A stretch of DNA of 15,826 bases from Podila epigama (taxonomy: Eukaryota > Mortierellomycota > Mortierellomycetes > Mortierellales > Mortierellaceae), in assembly GCA_015679605.1 (NCBI GenBank), contig JAAAVE010000326.1, positions 1 to 15,826 on the forward strand. Direction: 5' to 3'. How positions within the stretch are numbered: position 1 is the first letter of the stretch; each line of letters starts with the position of its first letter. A program made the translations under genes and the position numbers. Below the pieces are notes generated by a model. It ran no database searches. It saw nothing but the letters and a program-made list of their open reading frames with translations, and was not told the DNA's origin. Below are positions 1 to 10,201 of this stretch, piece by piece.

Positions 1-37
1 TTACAAAAAAATAAAAAGAGAGAGAAATCAATCCCTC

Positions 38-2820
38 TTAGTTGTAGAGCTCCTTGATCTGGCCAGCGTATGCCTGGTTAATCTCCTTGCGCTTCAACTT
101 TTGAGCGGCGGTCAACAGGCCAGCCTGGGCAGTCCACTCTTCAGACTCGAGATACACACCCTGGAGCATCTCAGCGGGCTTGAGACCAGCACGCTTGGCA
201 GTGGCGAGACAGGCATCAAGAACACCCTTGATAATGACCTTGTCTTTGCAGAGTGAAGCAAAGTCACCCTCAATGCCCTTGGCCTTAGCCAATTCCATAA
301 CACGAGGCTCACTTGCCACAACCAAAGCCACTGGCTTGGACTGCATCGAGTCGGCATAGACGCAAATGTTGTTGCAGTAGGCAGTGCTCTTGTAGACAGA
401 CTCCAACTTCTCCAAGGCAATGTACTCGCCGTGGCTCAACTTGACCAAGTTCTTCTTGCGGTCAATGATCGACAAAGTTCCGTCAGGGTGCCACTCGCCA
501 ATATCACCCGTCTTGAGCCAGCGGTCGGCGGTCAAGGTGGCCGAGGTCTCCTCAGGGTTCTTGAAGTAACCGGCAGTGATCGAAGGTCCACGGATGCAGA
601 CCTCTCCACGGGGGTTGGGAGAATCCGTGGAAAAGTAACCTGCATCGGGCACATCGACCAGCTTCACCTCAGTGCAAGGCACGGGCGAACCAACGCGACC
701 ATAGCTAAACACATCGGGCGTCAAAATCGCGCACATACCGCAGGACTCGGTCATACCATAGCCCTGAAGAATGGGGCACAAGGCAGTCGTCAAGAAACGC
801 TGAGTCTCCTTGGAGATGGGTGCTCCTCCCGAGAGTGCGAAACGAAGACGTCCTCCAGTCTGCAACTTGACCTTCTTGAAGACAACAGCATCAAAGATAC
901 CAGTCAATGCGCCCAACTTGCGGTCCAGGCACCAGGCCTTGGCGTTCAGGGCAGCATGGAAGATCTTTTGGACCAAAGGCGAACCCTGTGCGACCTGGGC
1001 CAACACACCCTTGCGGATGGTCTCCCAAACAGCGGGCACACCGGTCATGAGGGTAGGGCGCAACTCCTTGATGTCACCCTGGCACTCGCGCACAGAGGCG
1101 TCAGTCAAAGTGCGAACAGTTCCATATCCAAGGGTCACTCCCCAGTACAAGCACACGTTCTCGACCAAGAACTCCAACACGTGAGCCAAAGGCAAGTACG
1201 CGAGCAAAACATCTCCCTCATGAACGTACTTTGTCAACATCTGGTTCACACCACCAACTAGAAGTGGAGGGAAAGAGCAGAGGCAAAAGAATCATTAGTA
1301 TCTTGCATGGTAAAATAGACTAACAAAAGGATAACAAATGAGGCTTATTGCCTAATGCCTAATGCTTAAAGGTGTTCCAACTTACTGGCAGCAACCAAGT
1401 TGCCGTGGGTGAGCAAGACTCCCTTGGGGTTGCCGGTGGATCCAGAGGTGTACATAATGCAGCAGTAGTCCTTGGCGGCGGGAGGAGTAGGGGGGACGGG
1501 GTTGTCGATACCGAGCTGCTTCAACTCCTCGAGGGTGATAATCTCGAGGTGGGGGTGGGCCTCCTGGAGAGCAATGACGTCGGCGGGCTTGGCCTCGCCA
1601 TCGTAGATGATCTTCTTGAGGGTGGGGCATTTACCAGCAACGTTCTTGATGGTAGGGAGCAAGTCAGCGTTGGTGTAGGCGGCACCAACCTCGGCCTCGT
1701 TCATCGAGTGGAGGAGACCATCCTCACCGAGTGTATCATAGGCGGTGACAATAGTCATTGACTGGGTGAAGGCACCATGGGCCACCATGAGCCAGTTGGC
1801 ACTATCATGGAAGAAAGAAAGAAGAAGGCGAGTTAGATGTATGAAAGCAGCCAATGTTTTCTGGATGCATTAAGCTTGCTTGAGCTACAAGTGTATACGT
1901 TGTGTACATGTGCATTTGTACGTTGTTTGCTTCCACCGGCCGAACCGGAGGGTGGAATAGAGGTACCATGCATGCACAAAAAGGGTTTTTTCGTGCAGGC
2001 CTTGAAGCCATTGAAACCTCATAGACATGTGTATGTTTTTTTTTTGGGCAAATTGATATGGGACATGTCTTGTGAAGGTCCATCCATGTGCTCTTCTGCA
2101 CGTACTGCTCAGATTTTTCAACGGCCGACAGACAAACAGAACTTTCTCACCCATACCCTAGTCCGACTCAACCCACACTTGACCTCCTTTTGCTCTGTCA
2201 ACGGAGTGCCAAAGAACAAGTGGAGGTGGAGAAAAAATACGATACACCCCCCTACAGCAATATCGGGTGTGTGCGAGTGCTGCTTGACAGAGAACATTTT
2301 TGTTCAAGAGACGACAACACGTCTCATGACCAAGATCGACAACTTTTTTGGCGTGGATGATGGCTGAGACAAACAAAAACGAGGGAAAAAAAAAAGTCAA
2401 TGAAACAAGGGAAAATACATACCTGGTGGCGCCAAAGACGGTGAGCTTGTCCTTGGGCTCGAGACCAAACTTGCGGAGACCGCAGCCGATCGAGTCAATG
2501 ACTTCCTTGGCTTCCTTGTAGGTGAGCCAGTGGTAGCCAGACATCTTGAAGTAGCGCCAGGTCTTCTTCTCCTTGATTTCCTCGCCTCCGACGATCTTTG
2601 TCACTTCCTTTTCTTCCTCAACAATCTTGACAACCTTGCGGTAGCCGATGGCGTTGAGGTTGGGGCGTACACCGACCGAATGGTTGAAAACATCGTACAG
2701 GGTCTTGACATTTTCCGAGGGTGTGGACATGAGGCGCTTGGCGGAGAGGGTGGAGCGGCGGATGCGGGTCTCACCTTGGACATCTTCAGGTCCAACTTCG
2801 ACAGTACGGCACTTGGTCAT
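38..2820 (-). CDS. FAA1: Long-chain-fatty-acid--CoA ligase (acyl-CoA synthetase), 3 exons, complete
   Basis: The enzyme activates long-chain fatty acids to acyl-CoA using ATP, through an acyl-adenylate, for lipid synthesis, beta-oxidation and uptake. Exons are 2820-2423, 1801-1386 and 1257-38. They join to 2034 nt (677 aa plus TAA), close to the usual ~690-700 aa of fungal Faa1/Faa4. Donors are GTATGT and GTAAGT; acceptors are both TAG. The junctions restore FGATSANW (S133) and LVAAIGGV (I272). Visible motifs are the ATP P-loop YTSGSTGNPKG (residues 250-260), LPLAH (293-297), YGMTES (438-443), TGDIGEW (521-527), the DRKKNLVK/GEYIALEKLE signature (537-556) and C-terminal AQKLKR, which carries the expected catalytic lysine (658 or 660). 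The start at MTKCRTVEVG was chosen because upstream in-frame sequence is low-complexity and unlike the family. The C-terminus is LYN, so there is no PTS1 peroxisomal signal; an ER or lipid-droplet site is inferred. Codons are strongly biased (AAG, GTC, ACC), suggesting high expression. Paralogue assignment among FAA genes is uncertain. Confidence 0.96.
1802..2422 (-). other. Long first intron of the acyl-CoA synthetase gene (621 bp)
   Basis: The donor GTATGT lies at 2422-2417 and the acceptor TAG at 1804-1802. It interrupts the conserved FGATSANW block with codon phase 2. At 621 bp it is several times longer than any other intron in the window (77-194 bp). It contains open frames on both strands but none with recognisable protein features. 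The gene's second intron is 1258-1385 (128 bp). Confidence 0.9.
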
Positions 2821-3029
2821 GATACTATGTGTTGTTTGTGGTAGTGGTGAGAAGGTGTTGGTGTTTGTTTTATTAGCGTCGTAAAGGAAAGTAGGGCGAC
2901 AGGGAGAGAGCGAAAGGGGAATGAAGGTGATGAGAATGAAGGCGTAGGTGTGAATGTGGGGGATGGAAATGAGGATCAAGTGAAATCAAGATGAAAGAAA
3001 AGAAAAGAAACCGTAGCCGAGTGTTTTGA

Positions 3030-3036
3030 ATATATA
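3030..3036 (-). promoter_or_regulatory. Candidate TATA element of the acyl-CoA synthetase gene
   Basis: On the minus strand an ATATATA run lies about 210 bp before the start codon at 2820. It is followed by a CT-rich stretch (about 3011-2990) typical of fungal leaders. Upstream lies a long poly(dA:dT) tract. Position and composition suit a core promoter, but no transcript data are available. Confidence 0.45.
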
Positions 3037-3112
3037 GTTTTGGGGCCAGGTGACTGAATACAAGTGGAGGAATGCAATAGAAAACGCAGAGCATGTGCGA
3101 CAGTTTGAACTC

Positions 3113-3134
3113 TTTTTTTTTTTTTTTTTTTTTT
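3113..3134. repeat. T22 homopolymer
   Basis: This is an uninterrupted run of 22 T on the plus strand, about 80 bp upstream of the candidate TATA of the minus-strand gene. Long poly(dA:dT) tracts often exclude nucleosomes in fungal promoters; a promoter role here is inference. Confidence 0.9.
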
Positions 3135-3135
3135 A

Positions 3136-3270
3136 CGTGTGTGTGAATATAGGTTTTGCGTGAATGAATGCATGCGTTTGTGTGTGTGTGTATGTGTGCT
3201 GCCTAAATGCATTTTGCATTTGTTGCGAGTGCGTGTTGCGTGTCTGGTGAGTGTTTTGTTGCGCGTGTAT
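3136..3270. repeat. TG-rich degenerate simple-sequence region
   Basis: The plus strand is dominated by TG/GTG dinucleotides, including a GTGTGTGTGTG core near 3180-3191 and many TGTG and GCGTG variants. It lies directly beside the T22 tract and is non-coding in appearance. Confidence 0.65.
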
Positions 3271-3496
3271 GTTGTGAATGTATGTCTGTCAACTGTACCT
3301 CACTGTACACTCGAATGTGTCAACTTGTTTTGCGAATGTGGGTTTCTTCTTTTGTTTGTGCTCGCTTGATTGCGATGTGGGTGAGGAAAAAACATTAAAA
3401 ACTCAGTAATTGAACAGAACGAACGCAATTTAGGTTCGTTTCCTGTTTTCGGTGCTGACTGGATGGATGGTGGAAACAGGTGTGGGTGAGAGCACA

Positions 3497-3512
3497 CATT
3501 CATTCATTCATT
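3497..3512. repeat. (CATT)4 microsatellite
   Basis: There are four perfect CATT units in intergenic DNA, followed by CC. Confidence 0.85.
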
Positions 3513-3588
3513 CCTGCACCTGTCAGAACCAACTTTTTTTTTTTTTTTAGACTTTTTTCAACAAAAGAAAAAAGAATCAAAGCTGCCG

Positions 3589-3608
3589 ATGCCATGCCAT
3601 GCCATGCC
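3589..3608. repeat. (ATGCC)4 microsatellite
   Basis: There are four perfect ATGCC pentamers in tandem in the intergenic region, with no overlapping gene. Confidence 0.9.
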
Positions 3609-4417
3609 AATACCATGCTCTCTTGTGGGTTCGTGTTGTGTTCATGTTGTGTCCTCTCTTCTATCTTCTATCCATTATTTTACATCCGATAAAATGCTGA
3701 AAAAGAAAAGCCAATGCTTTCATTCATGAAGGCAAGAGAAGACACACATGAGGTGAAAAAAGGATTTTTGTTCTTGTCTATCCTCCCACTGTCAAATGTC
3801 AATGAGAGCCTGCATGGAGGACAATGGAGGACAATAGAACAAATAATGCAAACCTTTTGTCTGTGTTTGTGTCTGTGTGTCTGTGTGTTGGCATCCAATC
3901 CACAATGTAGGCTGAATCTGTCTGTCTTTTGTCTTTCTAGTTAGTCGGTCCTCCTCTCTCCACTTCGCCTTCCACTTTTTCCTTTCTCATCCACAATATA
4001 TTGGGCCCTCCATTGCCAGCCCACCCATCGCTCGCCGCATTGTGCAATTTGTTGCCTTGACTAAGCGTGCATGTGGAGGGTGAGGAGGGTGTGATGGCGG
4101 ACAAACACCGAGAAAGTTGCTTCGCACGGTTCAACGTTTCAGTCTTTCTTCTCATACCTGCAATCATCGCCGATATCAAAGCTCCTCCTTGACTTGAATC
4201 TTTACAATAAAATAGAGTGACTGAACATGAGATGAGAAAAAAAGAAAAGAGAAACAAACAGGTCGTCGAATTGCCAGAAAGTACATAACCAACCGTTAGA
4301 TGTGCCCACTCGGTTCTTTCCCCTGAGGATCATATGAATAAATGGCGATACATCCTTCCATGGGGTCGCAATCAATGGCGTACGGAAGGGCCGTGAAGAG
4401 AATCCGAGTAAGGATGG

Positions 4418-4441
4418 GTGGGCTCGATGTCTCGAGCCCAC
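4418..4441. other. Perfect 10-bp inverted repeat (hairpin), 4-nt loop
   Basis: The arms GTGGGCTCGA and TCGAGCCCAC are exact reverse complements around the loop TGTC. It lies deep in the divergent intergenic region, far from either start codon. It could be a transcription-factor site or the stem of an RNA; no surrounding T-run or box motif decides which. Confidence 0.75.
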
Positions 4442-5044
4442 AGGTGTATGTGAGCACAAACGAGCATAGGGCAGAGGGAGGAACAACGTTTGAGTGTGCT
4501 GATAAGGCTGCGGGGGTGGAAAATGGCATTTGACGAAGCATGTGTTAACAGATGGATTGAACGCAATTGACCAAAATAAAAGAGTTGTGCTGTTGTTGGA
4601 ATGCGCCACAAAAACGCGCGCTAGTTCATCCCATCTACTGCATGGGCCAGCTCGACCGTTCAGAGATAGAGCAGTGAGAGGCATGTGTCGTATCCAAGTA
4701 CTTTTAGTGCACTACTTTACCTTGATGTACAACGTACTGCTCTTGGTACCTGGTTACTTTCATTGTCTACAGTGAAAAATGAACAGAAAATGAGCATCGG
4801 TCTGACAATGTGTCTCAATGCTAAAACGTCTCGCACCCAGGATTTATTTCCTCAACACGCAAGAACCTCTAGAATGACTATTTTTTTTTCCTTTTAGCAT
4901 GGATATTTGAATGGTGAATGCAATATCAAACACATACAACAATAATGCATCTTGAAAAAAAAACAGACCGACACCAAGCTATTTCCACTGACTAATTGCA
5001 GAATGATGGACAGTCGCACCAAACAAACACAAACAAAACAGCAT

Positions 5045-5059
5045 GCGGCAAATTGCCGC
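5045..5059. promoter_or_regulatory. Perfect palindrome with CGG-N7-CCG, possible Zn2Cys6 factor site
   Basis: The 7-bp arms GCGGCAA and TTGCCGC flank a single A. It contains inverted CGG/CCG triplets seven bases apart, the arrangement recognised by dimeric fungal zinc-cluster factors. It is about 1.6 kb upstream of the mei2 start and 2.2 kb from the acyl-CoA synthetase start. Confidence 0.4.
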
Positions 5060-5807
5060 CCTCAGTTTTGGTTGTGGAGAAACAAACAGGGTAAACAAAT
5101 ACCATTTCTTGTTTTGGTAGACTTGAGATTTCTGCTCAAGGCGCATCGTGATTAAGGAGCAAGGACGTTCCCTAGAACCTGATAGCTGCATGCATCCTTA
5201 CATCTGACTCTTCTTCTTATTTGATGAGATGAATAGAAAAGACATGTTGTTCATGACATCCTGAACAAGACTTGTCGTATTGGAGTGGGCGTAGAGTTGG
5301 TGGCGCCGCAACACATGACAAACGCCTGCACGTGCACCATGGTAGAAGCTGTGCTGATGTTACAAAGTGGTCAAAGCTCTGTACCGTTATTTTATTTCCA
5401 TCCTACTCTTTTGCTTGCTTTCCCTGTGTTCGATGCTCCTGCAGCCCTCACAACTCCCGATAGATTATGCGGGAGATCATCAGTGTGCAGTCAAGAAGTA
5501 GTGTGCTGCAGTCCCTGGGAGTCATGAAGGGTTTAATATGCTCGATGCTCTTGTTCATCTGTCTCATCATAGATAACCACGCACTTGTTCACACGTTCAC
5601 ACAATCACACCCTTTCATCCGCTCTATCTCATGTTCCCCTTTTTCTTTTCTCATTCTTCTCTCACTCACTCTCTCTCTTACATGTATCTCGCAGGCTGAG
5701 TCAAATCATGCGAAAAGGGCAATTTTAAGAGCGATACGAATGGCGGCCAAAAGGGCAACGAAAGGGCCAAGAAGCAATTTAAATCTTGCATGAAGACCCA
5801 TGCTTGA

Positions 5808-5818
5808 CCCCCCCCCCC
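5808..5818. repeat. C11 homopolymer
   Basis: This is a run of eleven C on the plus strand, unusual in an otherwise AT-leaning intergenic region. It is length-unstable and may be miscounted in assemblies. Confidence 0.85.
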
Positions 5819-5998
5819 TTGAATGACCCATGAAGTCATTTCCATCGCACCACTCGACCCTCTTTTTTCCTTTCTCTTATACCACACCCGTTCTGAAATG
5901 CATGGGAATATTGGCTTTTCGGACTGCTTCTAGTCCCTTCCGAGCTATTCTATCGCCCACCCTCTTCCTCCATAATCGAACACTTTTCTACCATTTGA

Positions 5999-6065
5999 CT
6001 TCTTTCTTTTCTTTCTTACTTTCTTCCTTTCTTTCTTTGTTTCTTTCTTCATTCCTTCTTTTCCC
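5999..6065 (+). promoter_or_regulatory. Pyrimidine tract upstream of mei2
   Basis: About 67 nt are almost all C/T on the plus strand (three purines: 6018, 6039, 6051), with repeated CTTT units, roughly 600 bp upstream of the mei2 ATG. CT blocks of this kind commonly mark fungal core promoters and transcription starts. It includes the TR-box match. Confidence 0.5.
6033..6042 (+). promoter_or_regulatory. Exact TR-box match (Ste11-type HMG site)
   Basis: TTCTTTGTTT matches the fission-yeast TR-box consensus TTCTTTGTTY exactly. In S. pombe, Ste11 binds such boxes upstream of mei2 on starvation. It is embedded in a CTTT-rich tract, which raises the odds of a chance match, so the role is inferred. 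Confidence 0.35.
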
Positions 6066-6655
6066 ACAGACACATTCACATCGCTTTTTGTTCTTACATC
6101 ACCTTTCACTCCGGTAGACCAAAAGCAGTCGTACAAGCTCCGAGATTTTCACACTCTTACCCTTCATACGTTGCTCGCCAAATCTATCTTGTTCTCACAG
6201 TAGCTACAGCAATCTTCTTCCCTTCGGACACACTACGATCAATCATTTGATTTTTTTTTCCTTTTCCGAGTGTCACTCGTTTGCAGCAAACCAATACCTT
6301 TATTTTTGGCTCGGTGGAAGGAAGACTGCGGTTTCGAGCCTATTTCATTTTTTTTCTTTTCATCCTTTCAATCCCCTTGCTATTCTCTATTTCATTGTTG
6401 ATTCCAAGCTGTCGTTTCAGAAAAGGCAACGGCTCCCTTTCCAGAGTCTTCAAAGGCCATTGCTTGGCTCTCAAGAATAGTAGAATAGGCCCTTGACCTG
6501 CCATATTCTCCTCAACCTCCTTTTTCCTTTTCATTTAAACTCTTCAGGATACGGCATTACTCTTGTAGAAACAAGATATTCTCAACCTTCATTCATCAAC
6601 CTTCTTCTCCTGACCCTCCACCTCACTCCTTTTCCAAGACTTATCTTGGCCGAGT

Positions 6656-9600
6656 ATGCCGTACGAAGATAGTACTCCTGCTGTGCTAAAGTATGTGATG
6701 CAAGATCTTCATATATCTCGCAAGACGTGCGCCCAATCGCGTGCGTACACACTTCGAGAGCCATCGCAAGAGTTGGGCAAGGATTCACTGAACGCAGTAT
6801 GTATATGATGAATATTGACAGAAAAGAGTTTGATTGAACTCATCGCATGTTATTAACAAATTTAATTGATATCGGATTAGAAACAGCAACAGGATGTTTG
6901 GCCGCGGTATATCCAGAGACCGCCTAGCGCCTCTTTTGAAGAGAGTGTTCAGCAGTTCCCAGGAAACAATCGAGCATTCCGTCAAGACTGCGAGGCCATC
7001 ATGCCATTCCAGAGTATGTTTGACCGACAAACGCCTGATCATTTTAGCTTCAGCTACCGCCAGCCAGTGTCACCGAGAAAAAAATTTGACCCTTGGGCTG
7101 AAAAGGAGAATAAGCCGCAAGTAGAGTTCAGGGCCAGACCAACCGCAGACAGACCTAGTTACAGTGCGAGTCTGTTGGACTGGCTCACGCCCATCCGAGG
7201 ACCCCGACAGACACCATTGTCTTTCTACGCCACCAAAAACAGCAATCCTCCATCCTCATACCTGTCAACGAGTGCGGATGAAATATTCCCATCGCGTTCA
7301 TCTGTGTTGGCAGAGCGCTCGTTATACAGACCACTTTGCCCAACCTCGCCGCCAGTTCCATGCCATAATCTAGAGGCTACACACAAGACGGCACCTCTTG
7401 GATATGCTGACAATGGAACCCATCAGAGCAAATCCTACTATTCGGATGACGAGAGTCTGCACCATTCGCCACTCCCAAGCATGACCTTGGACATCCATTC
7501 CACTGAATATTCTTCAAATGATCACTCGGCCCCATCACGATACCTCAAGATTAGCAATGTTCCCAAGGATATGTCTGTCTGGTCCGCGAGAGAGGCATCA
7601 AAGGTATATGTTGTGTGCGTATGTGTGTACTTTGACATGCATTAATTCGCATCATCAGTGGATATCTTCCTAATCACACCACTTGTTCCATTGTTCATAC
7701 GTAGAGCTACGGTGACCTGAAGATCATATTCTCCTTTCTAAAACGGGACAGAGTCCTTTTCCTTGAGTATTTTGACATTCGTCACGCCATGAATGCCATG
7801 AAGCGCTTAAAGAGCCACGCGGTATTCCGTTCAAGCGATGTCACCGTTTCTTATTGTTCAAAGGCCTTTATGCTTCAGGTATGTAAACTGCTATCCTTTG
7901 GTGATGAAGTTAGTTTAGGCTCAGCAATTTGATATGGTATAAAAGTGTATTGACTTTCTTTCGGCGTGGATGGTTGGTGCTACAAATAGGTATCTCCTAA
8001 CACTTTCGATTCAGACAACGACGGATGCTTATCCATCAAGCTGGAGTCGCCTCAGTTGAGCAATGACATTTTGGTATGTATCCTGAGAAACGTCAATATA
8101 TGTTTTTTTTGGCTGACAACCGAGCTAAACAGTTTCGCTCATGTTCAATAGAAGTTTCTTAGCACACATGGTGACGTGCAGTCATTCCACACCAATACTC
8201 ATCAGTGGCCGCTCATTACCTTGGTGCAATATTACGATATCAGGCATGCCGCTTCTGCCATGGCGGCCCTGCAATCAATGCAGGTTAATGTAAGTAAAGA
8301 GCTTAAAAAGTATCTGCAGCGCAGGAGGCATTCGTAGTGAGGATGTGCAGATTTTGTTTCTCACTCTCCTCTTTTCTATTTTCCTTTTCCTTTACGTTAT
8401 CTTCACCCTTGAATCAAATCAAGTGCTATGTATCATACCATCAAAACGAAAGCGGATCCAGCTCACCTGTGGGCGCATGCACTCAGCTCGAGCCCGACAT
8501 GAACATGTTGTTTCGGAATGTCAGCGCCTTGGTGGATTCTCCAATTCGAGCTCCAGGCGTGGGACTCTTGCCAAAGCCAATCGATGCCTCCTCACGGAGC
8601 TTGCCTACCGCCTCTTCCGCGGCGGTGTCTTCAATCATGCGACCCATTCCCGAGCCAACAAAATTGGTGTTTAACAGCTTGAATATGAACCCAGAAAAGG
8701 GTAATGATGGAGCCAAAGAGACAGATCAAGGGACAACCAATGCAGATACTCTGGAATCGACAAGCGTAGAGTCTAAGGCGACCAAAGAGTCTTCCTCGCC
8801 AACAACAACGGAGGCTAAAAAGTTGAAGTGCGCAACTAAAAATACCAAAGCTGCTGCCCCCAAGAACTTGCCAGTGAAACCTGCAGTTCCACCTGCACCC
8901 TCTACTCCGCAAGCAGGTAATTCCACGTTGTGCATCATATTGTAACTTGCATTGTTATTGACCGTGCCGGGTAGGGTCTAATATACCTTTTCTTGCAATC
9001 TAAAATAGCAAAGGACACAAGGACCACATTCATGATTCGAAATATTCCCAACAAGTACACTCAGGTAAATCGGTGTCTTGGAAAGCCAGAAAATGTTGTT
9101 TCATGCGTTTTTGACCTTGTCATCTAATACTCGCATGTCTTTTAAATCACTTTTCTTAGCAAATGTTGCTGGAATGCATCAATGAGACGCATTTTGGCAA
9201 ATTTGACTTTCTGTACCTTCGAATGGACTTTAAGAACAAATGTAACGTTGGATATGCTTTTATCAACTTTATAAATGTGGAGTAAGTCATCTAGTCACAT
9301 CAATACATGATCTCGCCTTGTCTTCATCCCTATCAAATAGGATGCCTCAGATACAGTCATTTATTATTGGACCTCGTTTTGTTTTATTTTTCTTTGTGCT
9401 CTATAGAGAGGTTGATATCTTTGTCAAGGCCCACGTTGGAAAAAAATGGTAAAAGTCAAAGCATCAAGGTAGCTGAGTTCGGTTTGAATATGTGTTAATC
9501 AAATGGAATATGATCATTGGTGTAGGGCACGATTCAATTCGGACAAGATTTGCAGCATGTCCTATGCAACTATCCAAGGTCGCCAAGCTCTCATCGACAA

Positions 9601-9848
9601 ATTTCGAAACTCGAGGTTGGTTTGATTTTTTGGTACATGTTATCTAGCTCGCTATATTAATTGTTGACTACTGACATGATACTGTTATTCATGTGTATAG
9701 CGTGATGGATGAGGAACCAAGCTACCGCCCCAAGATCTTTTATACCAAAGGACTCAATATTGGACAGGAAGAGCCGTTTCCCGGGCCAACTTGTGCCAAG
9801 GATGGCCATCGCTGGGTCTCGCAACGTCGGGCTAGATATTCAGCCTAG
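6656..9848 (+). CDS. mei2: Mei2-type RNA-binding protein, 11 exons, complete
   Basis: Mei2 in fission yeast is the RNA-binding switch for entry into meiosis; it sequesters the Mmi1 mRNA-elimination machinery with meiRNA. Exons are 6656-6796, 6881-7603, 7705-7878, 7990-8073, 8152-8289, 8424-8916, 9009-9064, 9160-9281, 9407-9448, 9526-9615 and 9701-9848. They give 2211 nt (736 aa plus TAG), against 750 aa for S. pombe Mei2. RRM1 is residues ~267-346 (RYLKISNVPKD), RRM2 ~360-427, a Ser/Thr/Ala/Lys-rich linker ~428-585, and the diagnostic C-terminal Mei2 RRM ~590-700. The last shows TTFMIRNIPNKYTQ, DFKNKCNVGYAFINF (626-640), WARFNSDKICSMSYATIQG and VMDEEPSYRPKIFY. The start is the first ATG after an in-frame TGA near 6611; exon 1 is too short to stand out alone. 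The exon 6 acceptor (AAG at 8421-8423) is the least canonical. All junctions keep frame. The N-terminal ~265 residues look disordered. A meiotic role in this fungus is inferred from family. Confidence 0.95.
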
Positions 9849-10020
9849 ATGTCAATTGTTATTTTTGCCAAGATCAACCAGGGTGTCCTTCTGAAGGCTA
9901 TGAAGGCTATTGTACCCTTTCCAACTACTACCATTCAAGTTTTTAAGTTATGACATTCCCTTTTTATTTCTATTTTATTTTTTGCAAGTCATTTCTCTTG
10001 GTCGCCCCATAGCTCTCCCT

Positions 10021-10048
10021 CACACACACACACACTCTCTCTCTCTCT
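10021..10048. repeat. (CA)7(CT)7 compound microsatellite
   Basis: Seven CA units (10021-10034) are directly followed by seven CT units (10035-10048) in the convergent gap. Confidence 0.9.
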
Positions 10049-10165
10049 TTTGACAAATTCTTGCTTTACAACCACGTTTGAACGATCTTTGACGATCGCA
10101 TTTCGTCCCCCTCCATTCTTTTTTGCATACCATCTATCAAGTTCTTGTGTGTGGCGGTCTCTTTT

Positions 10166-10177
10166 TTTATTTTTATT
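10166..10177 (-). terminator. Candidate polyadenylation signals of PHAF1
   Basis: Two abutting AATAAA hexamers on the minus strand (10172-10177 and 10166-10171) lie 25-36 nt past the TGA at 10204-10202, a normal position for 3' end formation. Confidence 0.6.
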
Positions 10178-10201
10178 TTTCTGGGACGATAAAAGAGATC
10201 A

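Larger units (their letters stand above)
2821..6655. other. 3.8 kb divergent intergenic region
   Basis: This stretch separates the divergent starts of the acyl-CoA synthetase and mei2 genes. No ORF here has codon bias, conserved motifs or splice-compatible continuation, so I see no protein gene. It holds homopolymer tracts, TG-rich DNA, short tandem repeats, two perfect inverted repeats and a promoter-like pyrimidine tract, listed separately. An unannotated non-coding transcript cannot be excluded. Confidence 0.7.
9849..10201. other. Convergent 3' intergenic gap between mei2 and PHAF1
   Basis: Only 353 bp separate the two stop codons, so the 3' UTRs probably approach or overlap. The plus strand is T-rich without a clear AATAAA for mei2. 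It holds a CA/CT microsatellite and the minus-strand polyadenylation signals. Confidence 0.7.

Noticed and set aside
431-1261. 276-aa plus-strand open frame
   Set aside because: It lies exactly opposite the highly codon-biased third exon of the acyl-CoA synthetase; a long antisense frame is expected from such bias and the translation resembles no protein.
1837-2367. 176-aa plus-strand frame inside the synthetase intron
   Set aside because: Composition is Cys/Thr/Phe-rich and irregular, with no motif or codon bias; it falls within a well-supported intron.
2821-2979. N-terminal extension of the synthetase upstream of 2820
   Set aside because: The in-frame extension is hydrophobic low-complexity (Ile/His/Pro/Ser) encoded by CT-rich leader sequence, and the family starts near MTKC.
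4202-4684. 160-aa minus-strand frame in the intergenic region
   Set aside because: No recognisable domain, irregular composition, and it overlaps other equally random frames and a hairpin.
5091-5100. Forkhead/FLEX-like GTAAACAAAT upstream of mei2
   Set aside because: It matches only the short forkhead core, diverges from the full FLEX consensus, and is over 1.5 kb from the start; too likely by chance.
5219-5270. C/D snoRNA-like pair (TGATGAG ... CTGA)
   Set aside because: The base before the C-box is not a purine and there is no terminal stem outside the boxes.
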